DNA from: Pelotomaculum sp. PtaB.Bin104
GTDB taxonomy: Bacteria; Bacillota; Desulfotomaculia; Desulfotomaculales; Pelotomaculaceae
DNA length: 33,861 nucleotides
Assembly: GCA_002067205.1 (NCBI GenBank)
Contig: MVQL01000036.1
Span: forward strand, 1 to 33,861
Direction: 5' to 3'
Part shown: positions 22,828 through 30,812 of the stretch, piece by piece
Position numbering within the stretch: the first letter of the stretch is position 1
How the letters are laid out: each line of letters begins with the position of its first letter
Notes under the pieces: generated by a model
Seen by the model: the letters and a program-made list of their open reading frames with translations, nothing else
Databases searched by the model: none
Told to the model about the DNA's origin: nothing
Made by a program: the position numbers and the translations under genes

Positions 22828-25362
22828 TTACACCCTCCCCATGCTAATGTCATAATACATCAGCAGCTTGTCATCCTCTTGGATAACGCTTTCCGGCAAG
22901 CGCTCTGCTGTTTCGACAATCAGCTTATAATTCTTATCGGCCCAGAGCTTGGCAAAGCCCGCCCTGATTGCTTCAGTACGGAAGAGTTTGAGCTTGCCTT
23001 TTGTAGCCAGGTAGCCTTCAAATTCTTTGAGCAATTTCTTTTCGCGAAGCTTGGCCACATCGGCAGCTTTTGTAATGTCCGGGATATACCACTTGCCCTT
23101 ATCGTCCTGCAGAAAGTTTTCTTCAAGCAAAACTGCCAGCTCAGGCCTTTCCTCAAACTTGTCCCAGGCTTTTATTTCCTGCATAAACTTCGGCTGGAGC
23201 TCGGCGTATGTCTGTGGTTTTTCAAGCTGCTGGTAAAGCCATGCAATTGCAGACTTCTCATTGGTGACAAAAAGCTCAAACTGAATCGGCTCCACATCGT
23301 TAACAATACGGGCAGTATCATATTCGTTGACCTGATCTGCAAGGAAATACATTCCGTCACGCTTCAAGAACCTTTCATCTAAACCTTTATAAAAGTCTAT
23401 TGCGTCCAATGGAACAGCTATTCCATTCATAATATGATACGCCACCATGCGGTCATAGAGCAGGAATGCCTGACGTTCTGCTATTAGTTCAATCTTGCCG
23501 TTCTTAACGACAACAACGGGTAGATTTTCAAGATGCTGGCGCACAAAGCTCCAGGCCGTTTCTTCGCTTCCGGCATGGGATATAAACTCTCGTTTGAAAC
23601 TGTCTTTAGGTTTATATGCTGAGATTACCAAATCCTGTTTAACAGCCGACGTGGTCGTAACCTGCTTGAAGCTGCCTTGCTGCTTATTCAGCGTACGAAC
23701 GTCAGCGATAATAAAACCGGAGCGTTGCAGCGATTCTTGAATGGCATTCCAGACAGAGTTTTGTGAATTATGAAATACCACTGTCATCCAACGGCCCGGT
23801 TTTAGGACGCGATAATACTCACTGAAGCACTGAGTCATAAGAGACTGATATTCCAACAATCCTTTCCCTTGAACAGCATTTATAATCGCTTCAGTTTTCT
23901 GATTGGTAAAAACCTTCAACCAGGCCTCCCAAATAAAGCTCAGTTCAGAATAGTTTAGGTTACCGCCAAACGGAGGGTCCGTAAAGATATAGTCTATTGA
24001 ATTTTCCTCTATATTTTTTAAATCGCTTGTTGATCCAACATTGATTTGCGCACCACAAAAATTTGTTGTTTTATTGTAAACAGATAAAAAATCTGTTTGT
24101 TTCCCGATAAGCAAATTCAATACATTAGATTCAGCTACCAATGAAGGAACATAAAGCGTTCCGCTAACAGGCCCGTTGCCTCGATGTCCCATGTTATAGC
24201 GAACTATCTTTGATGTAAGCGTAGCATTAATAGATTGAAAAACAATGTTAAATCTTGAAGTTAATGCTTTATGTGAAATAGCTGCCAATACAGCCAAATT
24301 CCTTCTCGTATAAAACTGATGCACATGGGTTACCCCATGCGAGCGTTTGGGTTGCTCTGTATTATATCCATTAGGCAATTCATCCGTCGGATACCAGTAT
24401 GGTATTTCCATATTGTTGATTTTTTCAATCAGCGCCAGATCAAACTCGTCCGGTGTTTTTTCAAATCTTTTTTTACCCACAGAATAATTTATTAACACCG
24501 GTACCTGTTTGGACATGGTGACAGTTTTCTTAAGCCGTGTGTCAAAATATGTTTCTTGTGCTCTTGTACAGCTTCTTTTATTCAGTTCACTTCGGCATTG
24601 CGGACAAAAAAATGTATCATTAACTTTACCTTTTTCTTGGTCAACCGCCACATCCCAAAACACAATCTCGTTTGAACAAGTGGGACAAATGAACACATCA
24701 CTCCAGACGGTATAGTTAATGCGCCCCTTAAGCGGCTTACCGTCTAACCCATACTGCAGTTTCCCGTCAATTGTGTGCTGTGTTTCATACATCCAGCCAT
24801 ATTCTTTTTCACATTCCTCAAGAATGCGTTTTGCTTCTTTTTCAAATTCTACTACATCAACAGGTGTATTATAGTTATAAGCAATAAAGGTTGCCGCTGG
24901 TGAAAGGTCGTTCAAGATGGCTTTGCGTGCTCCCCATTTGACATAGGGCATTTCGGCTTCGATTTTGGCTTTAAACTCTGGATCAGGATTACCACACATC
25001 TGTGCCGCAACACCTGTCATTCCAGTACCACAGAAGCCGTCAAATACAATGTCACCTGGCTCCGTATAATGGAGAATGTAGCGCATAATGGCTTTATGAG
25101 GCACTTTCGTATGATAACTATGAGCATTATATATTGGATCATTCTTGCCTTCACTAACGTCAGCAGCAAAAGGTTCCCTATGATAATCGTCAGTCGCTTC
25201 GTCATAAGGTTTGCCATGTTCCTTTATAAAATCCTCGATAAACGGATTTGGGCATGCCGTATAGTAGGGAGGATTGGATAGAGCAATAATATCCTCGTCC
25301 TTGGCTATGGGGAAGCCCTCAATATGCCTTACTTTATCAATATCTTCTTTCGTCAGCTTCAT
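22828..25362 (-). CDS. pglXI: BREX DNA methyltransferase PglXI
   Basis: The SAM-binding motif is FDGFCGTGMTGVAAQMCG (108-125) and the catalytic motif is TDPPFGGNLNYSE (near 460), the order of an N6-adenine/N4-cytosine methylase. A zinc-ribbon-like CPTC ... CPQC pair sits between them (roughly 230-265). The opening LSNPPYYTACPNPFIEDFI is shared with large DUF1156/BREX-type methylases. In BREX the methylase marks host DNA at one strand of a short non-palindromic site. At 844 residues and placed directly after brxC it fits PglXI of type 3. It lacks any attached nuclease domain. Confidence 0.9.
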   Translation of the reverse strand: MKLTKEDIDKVRHIEGFPIAKDEDIIALSNPPYYTACPNPFIEDFIKEHGKPYDEATDDYHREPFAADVSEGKNDPIYNAHSYHTKVPHKAIMRYILHYTEPGDIVFDGFCGTGMTGVAAQMCGNPDPEFKAKIEAEMPYVKWGARKAILNDLSPAATFIAYNYNTPVDVVEFEKEAKRILEECEKEYGWMYETQHTIDGKLQYGLDGKPLKGRINYTVWSDVFICPTCSNEIVFWDVAVDQEKGKVNDTFFCPQCRSELNKRSCTRAQETYFDTRLKKTVTMSKQVPVLINYSVGKKRFEKTPDEFDLALIEKINNMEIPYWYPTDELPNGYNTEQPKRSHGVTHVHQFYTRRNLAVLAAISHKALTSRFNIVFQSINATLTSKIVRYNMGHRGNGPVSGTLYVPSLVAESNVLNLLIGKQTDFLSVYNKTTNFCGAQINVGSTSDLKNIEENSIDYIFTDPPFGGNLNYSELSFIWEAWLKVFTNQKTEAIINAVQGKGLLEYQSLMTQCFSEYYRVLKPGRWMTVVFHNSQNSVWNAIQESLQRSGFIIADVRTLNKQQGSFKQVTTTSAVKQDLVISAYKPKDSFKREFISHAGSEETAWSFVRQHLENLPVVVVKNGKIELIAERQAFLLYDRMVAYHIMNGIAVPLDAIDFYKGLDERFLKRDGMYFLADQVNEYDTARIVNDVEPIQFELFVTNEKSAIAWLYQQLEKPQTYAELQPKFMQEIKAWDKFEERPELAVLLEENFLQDDKGKWYIPDITKAADVAKLREKKLLKEFEGYLATKGKLKLFRTEAIRAGFAKLWADKNYKLIVETAERLPESVIQEDDKLLMYYDISMGRV

Positions 25363-25373
25363 ACCGATTCTCC

Positions 25374-28300
25374 TTATTTTTTTACAATAATACGCAGCTT
25401 CTCTTTATCCTTGCCCTTGGTATAGCTATCCAGCAGGGCTTTCAGTTTGTGCTGGAAGGTTTCAATATCGCACGGCCCGAGCGCGCCGAGCTTATCAATA
25501 AGGTCGTCAGCCGCAATAGCAATAGGTTCAAAACCTTGCAACAGATCCTCAATAGCAGTAATAAAGAATTGGTCAATCTTTTCAGGCAAGGTCTTAGTTT
25601 TTATAAATGCATCAATTGCCTTGCGCTGTTCCGGGCTAAGATATTGTTTCTGTTCTTCAAGGGTTGGGTCCGTAACCGTATTAAACAGGGTATTTGTCCA
25701 TTCGGAAAGCAGACTGTCAATCCTGTCTTCAATCTCGTCAAGCCTGCCTTTTACAAGAATATCGGCTTCACCCATCAAGAAATTGCATTTCGTGCAGAAA
25801 TGGTTCGTTTTCAGCATATCAGGAGTCAGCTCATAGCAAACTTTTAACCCGGCCAGATCATTTTCAATGCGATCCAGTTTAGAAGTCGAAAAAACATTGC
25901 TTATTGCTTTCAAGCGCTTCAAATTGGCCAGTTTTGCCGAACCGACCAGTTCACCCTTACGCTGGCCATCGGAAACCCCAAGACGTTTTTTCTGATGCTC
26001 TGCAAAGTAGATGTCAATGTACTGGTTCTTGACTTTTGTAAGCAGATCATTTACATCCGCTGCGGAAGCCTCGCCGCTCATATCCTGCGGTATGTCGTCC
26101 CGAATCTTGCGGAAGCTTTCCTTGGCGGCCTCAATCTCTGCTCTTAAGGCAGCACCAAGCTCCATACGTTCCAAATTCATCATGTAATTGACATTGGCAA
26201 GGCAGTCGTTCCTGAATTTTTCGTATTCCAGAACAATTTTTGAGGCAGCAATATCCTTGCCAAGCTGTTCAATCTGTTCCATTGTATAATTAAAATTATT
26301 GAGCTTAGCTACGGTATTAAATCTGCTTTGGAAGTTGCCGAATATATCCAGCACTCTCTTAGCAGAGGCCTTATAATCCGAAGCAAGATGGTCGGCAATC
26401 AGCGGTTCGCCCCAGAGTTCAAATTCTCCGTTCAACTTGCTGTTGGCCCTGACCGCAACATTGGCCATCTCCTGTGCTTTGGCAAGCATCTGTTCAAGCC
26501 CGGCCTCCCGCTGAGCAGGATTGTTGATAAGGCCGACAGGGAGCTCGAGCAGCTCATACAGCCTGACCAGCTCTGCCAGCTGCATGTCCTTCGGCTTGGA
26601 AATGTACTTAAACTCATAGATATCAAGGGCTGATATCTTGGGCAATGATTCCAAATCAGAAGCAGTCAATGTAGTACCATTCTTTAAAGCAATAACTGCA
26701 TGACCTGTATGAACCAGCGCTAAGAAGACAATAGGCAAGAGAGCAAAGCTGATTCCAAACCGTTTGTCTAAATAATATTCATCTTTATTTTGAACTTCAG
26801 TATAAATGTCATTGAAATTGATAACTGCTTTGGCAGGGATCTTTTCCAGCTCTTTGATAAAGTATTGAGCATACTTGGAGTTCTGAACGGTAATCTTATC
26901 GCCGTCAAGTAAATCAAAACTCTCAAGTAAGGCATTTGCCTGTTGGTTCTTTCGCCCTGCAAACCTGTCAATGCCTGCACGGATAATATCTGCCCGGTTG
27001 CGGTGCGTAATCTGAATTTTGAATTTCGGCATCTCAGGATACTTTTTCGTAAAGTATTCGTCCAAACAGATGGAAGCAACCAGATCAATGGTTTCTTTGA
27101 ACGGGTTTGTATTCTTATATTGTCCCTTCATCACTTCCAGTAGCTGCTTCTTTTCGCCCTTATATATTACTTCAAAGCAAGTATTCTTATTTTCGCTAAG
27201 GTATTTCGTCAGCTTTTTCTTGAAAACTTCAGCTTTGTTTTGATAGGCAGGCTTATTTTTTTCTTCGGCCAAATCTTTCAGTATTTGAGCAGCACCATAT
27301 AACTTCAGCGTGTTCTTGAAATCTTCGTTGGGCTTAAACAGGAAAAAGACCTCATCGTCCTTCTTGTCATCCTTATAGCTCTCATTGCCATAGGGAGGAA
27401 TAAAGTATATGTAATAATCCTCCGGCGGCTGAGCAGTCGAACACAATTCAGGTGTGCCAAAGAATAGGTAGCCTGTGCGAAAAATAGCATGAGACACCCA
27501 GTTTAATCTGTGTTCATAGATTTTGAAATTATCAATATATTCCTTCTGGTCCCACTCCAAGCAATAATAAACTACATCATAAAAATAGTTATTCAGGCTA
27601 TCGTCATCCATGATAGCCGCTCTTTGCGTGATTTTTTCGTCGTAGTCGATATCTTTTTTCAAGTCCAGATAGTATTGTCCGTTATCTGCATTATGCTCGA
27701 TAAACTGCCCGCTGACAGTGGTCATTATATCCTTCAGAACCGTTTGAATGATAGACTGTAATGTATCTGAGCTTTGGTCGGGCATTCCTTTTAAATACAG
27801 GCAAAGATCATCCCTGAGGTTTTCTGCGGTAAGTCCTGCACGGATACTGATGTCACCGGTGGTTAATCTATGTACGCTTAAAGCATATATTATCTGCAAT
27901 GCCAAAGGTTTATATAGACGTTTAGGAAATGAACGGTTGACGATATCCTCAAGCATGCCGCTCTTTTCAACGACTTCTTTAATATTGGCATCTGTTTTAA
28001 GGGCAAGGTTTTCCTTGATAAAGGACCAGTAGCTGTCAAATGATACAATGCCGGGAGATTCATCAGTAATTTCATCGTCAAGTATCCGCCTGATGATCTC
28101 CGAAATGTTTTTAAGTATATGACGATTCTCAATAATGTAAATCTTGTTAAAAACTTCAATATATGAAGGATGAATAGGGAACAGGTCAACGTATTCCTCC
28201 ATGCGCTCCGACATATTGGTATACAGACTGCAGAACTTTTGGAGGTGCTCACGGATCAGCGCCTTTTGTTCAGGAGTTTTCTTCAGTATTCTTTCAGATA

Positions 28301-29066
28301 CAACATAGGCCGTATCTTCCTTGCGAATGATGACTTGCTCAAACCTATCCTTTACCCGGTTTAAAGTATTGGATACAAATGAAAAGCTGGGGTTATCAAA
28401 AAGTTTTTCCTGTACTCCGAAAATAGCTCTTAAACGGGAAGTTTTAATAATTTCTCCCAGCTCGCGCATGAAGCCCAAGTCGAGCTTAATCTCCTGGCTT
28501 TTACGGCCGCCAAGATAGTCGAGGAACTCATCCACTACAATCAGGTATCCTTTGTCGGGATATTTGGATGAAAACAAATCCATCATGGTCAGGAGCACAT
28601 CTTTATTTGAGATAATATCCTTTTCATCAGGGAAGTCAAAGATGAGCCCACGTTCAGCAAAATCCTGCTTTACTTTTGTCAGGATGATGTTCCTGAGGGA
28701 CATTTTTGATGCGCCTATCTCAATACGCAGAACTTCAAACTTTCCGGCAATGACTTTGGCAGCTTCGGCAAACTTTTTGTTCTGTAAATAGTCAAGGTTT
28801 TCGGCATCATATGCTATTGAAGAAATGACCGACATAAGGTGCGATTTACCTGTACCGTAGTTACCTACCAGTAAAACACCTTTATTGTCTACCACATCTT
28901 CTAAACGAAGCTGTGAAAGCATATTATTGTTGAGCTTATCCGCCATATCATCGGACATGACATAACTTTTTACCAAGCTGATAGCTTCTTTCTTGTCATT
29001 AGCTGCCGTAAGCTGAATAATGCTTTCGATTGGATTGAAGTTAATCAAATCTGCGTATTTCATCAA
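25374..29066 (-). CDS. brxC: BREX large P-loop ATPase BrxC
   Basis: This 1230-residue protein has Walker A GNYGTGKSHLMSVIS (68-82) and Walker B GYLIVVDEFLDYLGG. A late CTKCNFLMGEAD could form half of a zinc site. BrxC is the other hallmark BREX ATPase, and the size of about 1200 residues and the order brxF-brxC-pglXI are as reported for type 3. The start ATG at 29066 lies 9 bp after brxF; the stop is 11 bp before the methylase. Confidence 0.93.
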   Translation of the reverse strand: MMKYADLINFNPIESIIQLTAANDKKEAISLVKSYVMSDDMADKLNNNMLSQLRLEDVVDNKGVLLVGNYGTGKSHLMSVISSIAYDAENLDYLQNKKFAEAAKVIAGKFEVLRIEIGASKMSLRNIILTKVKQDFAERGLIFDFPDEKDIISNKDVLLTMMDLFSSKYPDKGYLIVVDEFLDYLGGRKSQEIKLDLGFMRELGEIIKTSRLRAIFGVQEKLFDNPSFSFVSNTLNRVKDRFEQVIIRKEDTAYVVSERILKKTPEQKALIREHLQKFCSLYTNMSERMEEYVDLFPIHPSYIEVFNKIYIIENRHILKNISEIIRRILDDEITDESPGIVSFDSYWSFIKENLALKTDANIKEVVEKSGMLEDIVNRSFPKRLYKPLALQIIYALSVHRLTTGDISIRAGLTAENLRDDLCLYLKGMPDQSSDTLQSIIQTVLKDIMTTVSGQFIEHNADNGQYYLDLKKDIDYDEKITQRAAIMDDDSLNNYFYDVVYYCLEWDQKEYIDNFKIYEHRLNWVSHAIFRTGYLFFGTPELCSTAQPPEDYYIYFIPPYGNESYKDDKKDDEVFFLFKPNEDFKNTLKLYGAAQILKDLAEEKNKPAYQNKAEVFKKKLTKYLSENKNTCFEVIYKGEKKQLLEVMKGQYKNTNPFKETIDLVASICLDEYFTKKYPEMPKFKIQITHRNRADIIRAGIDRFAGRKNQQANALLESFDLLDGDKITVQNSKYAQYFIKELEKIPAKAVINFNDIYTEVQNKDEYYLDKRFGISFALLPIVFLALVHTGHAVIALKNGTTLTASDLESLPKISALDIYEFKYISKPKDMQLAELVRLYELLELPVGLINNPAQREAGLEQMLAKAQEMANVAVRANSKLNGEFELWGEPLIADHLASDYKASAKRVLDIFGNFQSRFNTVAKLNNFNYTMEQIEQLGKDIAASKIVLEYEKFRNDCLANVNYMMNLERMELGAALRAEIEAAKESFRKIRDDIPQDMSGEASAADVNDLLTKVKNQYIDIYFAEHQKKRLGVSDGQRKGELVGSAKLANLKRLKAISNVFSTSKLDRIENDLAGLKVCYELTPDMLKTNHFCTKCNFLMGEADILVKGRLDEIEDRIDSLLSEWTNTLFNTVTDPTLEEQKQYLSPEQRKAIDAFIKTKTLPEKIDQFFITAIEDLLQGFEPIAIAADDLIDKLGALGPCDIETFQHKLKALLDSYTKGKDKEKLRIIVKK

Positions 29067-29075
29067 TAAGCCTCC

Positions 29076-29519
29076 TTAAATTACACAAGTTATATCATAG
29101 TCATGAATGTTATATGAATGAAAATCACTATAAGCCGGTGTTGCATATACCAGGTGGTTATCGTCCAACGTGCCGCACCACTTTATAACAATTTTTGCTC
29201 TGCGTGACAGCTCATAAAAAAGTCTGATAACATCAATGCTGTACCTCGGATCAAACAGCATTTCGTAGTCTGTCAGAAAAATCGGGCCTTGTATGGACGA
29301 TACGATTTTCATTACTTCATCGGCAACAAATTGTGGCCTGATTGCTGTGTCTTTTTTTACAAGGGCTTCGGCCAATATTTTATTGAGACTGAGTTCTTTA
29401 AAACCAGCTTCAGCAATAATCTTTTTCAATCTTGGCTCAGAAGAGCAAAGCACAATCGCCATATTTGTTCTCTCAAGCATTTTTTTACTGAATTGAGAAC
29501 TCTTTATTAACGTACCCAA
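29076..29519 (-). CDS. brxF: BREX-3 protein BrxF
   Basis: This 147-residue protein is the first gene of the operon. It has a strand-acidic motif PIFLTDYEMLFDP like a Walker B region and ends LDDNHLVYATPAYSDFHSYN, but shows no clear Walker A. BrxF is the small protein specific to type 3 BREX, found directly ahead of brxC as here. The start is a TTG at 29519 with a weak GTGGGG ahead of it; no better start exists before the in-frame stop 21 nt upstream. The identification depends on context as well as sequence. Confidence 0.78.
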   Translation of the reverse strand: MGTLIKSSQFSKKMLERTNMAIVLCSSEPRLKKIIAEAGFKELSLNKILAEALVKKDTAIRPQFVADEVMKIVSSIQGPIFLTDYEMLFDPRYSIDVIRLFYELSRRAKIVIKWCGTLDDNHLVYATPAYSDFHSYNIHDYDITCVI

Positions 29520-29556
29520 GCAAACCCCACTCTCTTTCTATTCTAGTCACGCTATC

Positions 29557-29784
29557 TTACCTGCCGTCGCGCTGCTCGTCCGTCCCATCAACAATTTCCA
29601 TGATATCTCCGATATCACAGTTAAGCGCCTTGCAAATCTTGACCAGCACTCCGGTAGTCACATTCTCATTTTTGCTGAGCTTAACTATAGACGATGAGCT
29701 TATGCCTGCTGCTTTACACAGGTCTTTTTTCTTCATGTCTTTATCGATCAACAGTTTCCATAACTTTTTGTAGCTTACCGGCAC
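29557..29784 (-). CDS. Small Cro/Xre-type HTH regulator upstream of BREX
   Basis: This 75-residue HTH protein (YKKLWKLLIDKDMKKKDLCK, then AGISSSSIVKLSKNENVTTG, and ICKALNCDIGDIMEIV) belongs to the small HTH_26-like family often found beside restriction systems on conjugative elements. I start at the GTG at 29784 (MPVSY), 5 nt after GGAGGTGA; the ATG at 29799 would place that ribosome site inside the gene. It is 37 bp ahead of brxF on the same strand, so it can be the first gene of the BREX transcript and its regulator, comparable to restriction-modification controller proteins. Two direct repeats lie in its promoter. Confidence 0.85.
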   Translation of the reverse strand: MPVSYKKLWKLLIDKDMKKKDLCKAAGISSSSIVKLSKNENVTTGVLVKICKALNCDIGDIMEIVDGTDEQRDGR

Positions 29785-29808
29785 GTATTTCACCTCCATC
29801 GTCCCATA

Positions 29809-29866
29809 GTTATAGCATATACTTTTGATTATGCAATTTCAATATTTTTTTATGCAATCGCAATAT
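29809..29866 (-). promoter_or_regulatory. HTH/BREX promoter with two direct-repeat operators
   Basis: ATGCAATTTCAATAT (29831-29845) and ATGCAATCGCAATAT (29852-29866) on the plus strand are near-identical repeats spaced exactly 21 bp, two helical turns. On the minus strand TTGCAT (29836-29831) and TATAAC (29814-29809), 16 nt apart, form a good -35/-10 pair. The inner repeat covers the -35, which is the expected place for autoregulation by the small HTH protein. Confidence 0.7.
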
Positions 29867-29882
29867 TATTTACAAAATATGC

Positions 29883-30122
29883 TTATTTATTGCGCCCCCC
29901 AAATAATTCGTAGATTTTCAGGAGGTTATAGGAGGCAATGAACTCGTTGAGCAGCCCTATCTTTTCAAGCTGTTTTTCATTTGGTTCCATGATATGAGGG
30001 TGTTCCAAGATATTAAAGGGATTGTTTTCCTTTGCATACTGCCGAACCTTTTTGTATGGCAGTCCTGTTAAAGTCGTCAGCCCTTTTAAAAAGCTTTCGG
30101 TATGCTGCATATTTTTCTTCAT
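29883..30122 (-). CDS. Small protein of unknown function
   Basis: This 79-residue protein (SFLKGLTTLTGLPYKKVRQY, then NILEHPHIMEPNEKQLEKIG and a GGRNK end) is probably soluble and helical. The ATG at 30122 follows one base after the stop of the next upstream gene, with AGGGCAGG as ribosome site, so the two form a pair. The middle (LTGLPYKKVRQYAKENNPF) resembles the start of RadC-associated or DNA-element helper proteins in ICEs, but I do not assign a family. Confidence 0.55.
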   Translation of the reverse strand: MKKNMQHTESFLKGLTTLTGLPYKKVRQYAKENNPFNILEHPHIMEPNEKQLEKIGLLNEFIASYNLLKIYELFGGRNK

Positions 30123-30123
30123 G

Positions 30124-30366
30124 TTATGCCTGCCCTCTTTCCTCACCAAATATCTCAATAATAGCTTTTAAACTTTTCAGCTTCTCATAAGCCTCCCGGG
30201 ATAAGTCAAGTTCAAGTGATTCGAGATAAAGAAAAAAGTTATCTACTCCCATGTTTTGAAAGCATCTATAAATCTTTTCTTCCGCATCAGCATCCAATCC
30301 GATCAGCAGAGACAATAAAGCTGCACACTTCTTGTATTCCGCATTTCTTGATTTTTCTAAATTCAT
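30124..30366 (-). CDS. Small protein of unknown function
   Basis: This is an 80-residue, mainly helical, acidic protein (KCAALLSLLIGLDADAEEKI, then LYLESLELDLSREAYEKLKS). The ATG at 30366 has GAAAGGTGG about 8 nt upstream; an in-frame GTG 12 nt earlier falls inside that site. It is tightly coupled to the 79-residue gene downstream. I recognise no domain. Its place in the conjugative-element segment suggests element housekeeping. Confidence 0.55.
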   Translation of the reverse strand: MNLEKSRNAEYKKCAALLSLLIGLDADAEEKIYRCFQNMGVDNFFLYLESLELDLSREAYEKLKSLKAIIEIFGEERGQA

Positions 30367-30446
30367 CTCATCTTCCACCTTTCATGCTATTTATCAATAA
30401 AACTGTTTTGTTTCTTTGTCTGATGTTGAATATTTCTTAGAGTGGG

Positions 30447-30489
30447 GAGTTCACTGCATAGCTCACGGTGAACCGTACCACAGTTCACC
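30447..30489. promoter_or_regulatory. Inverted-repeat cluster with GTTCAC half-sites
   Basis: GGTGAAC (30467-30473) and GTTCACC (30483-30489) form a perfect inverted repeat with 9-nt spacer, and a further AGTTCAC begins at 30449. It lies in the gap between the 88-residue HTH gene and the small-protein pair, so it may be an operator or a terminator stem. I see no gene between 30367 and 30535. Confidence 0.4.
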
Positions 30490-30535
30490 AAATAAACAGA
30501 CTGCCCCCTTGGTATAAAAGTAAGCTTTTTCAGAA

Positions 30536-30802
30536 TTACCCCATCACTGATTTTAAAAAATACATGTTGCTGCTCTTACCCCCGTTCTCACGCCATCGCT
30601 GCTCCTTGCAAAGATAACCGCTCTTTTCAAGGTCTGCAATGGCTCTTTTTACGGTACTCCGTGACAGCTTCAATTCTACAGCGATGGTACCGATCGCCGG
30701 ATAACATTTGCCGTCCCTGTCCGCCCTGTCGCGAAGGTACATGTAGACAGCTACAGCCCTATGGGGAAGCTCTGATGCATAAAGCGATTCAAAATAGCCC
30801 AT
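30536..30802 (-). CDS. Winged-HTH replication/transfer-type protein
   Basis: This 88-residue HTH protein (ASELPHRAVAVYMYLRDRAD, then CYPAIGTIAVELKLSRSTVK and IADLEKSGYLCKEQRWRENG) matches the HTH_36-like proteins of Firmicute conjugative elements and replication initiators. It starts at 30802 behind TTAGGAGGTG, which overlaps the stop of the coupling-protein gene, so it is co-transcribed with conjugation genes. Confidence 0.75.
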   Translation of the reverse strand: MGYFESLYASELPHRAVAVYMYLRDRADRDGKCYPAIGTIAVELKLSRSTVKRAIADLEKSGYLCKEQRWRENGGKSSNMYFLKSVMG

Positions 30803-30812
30803 CAGGCACCTC

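Noticed and set aside
15730..25362. Type I or type III restriction-modification system
   Set aside because: There is a methylase and a helicase but no specificity subunit or Res nuclease, while BrxC, PglZ, BrxF and BrxA are present; BREX type 3 explains all genes.
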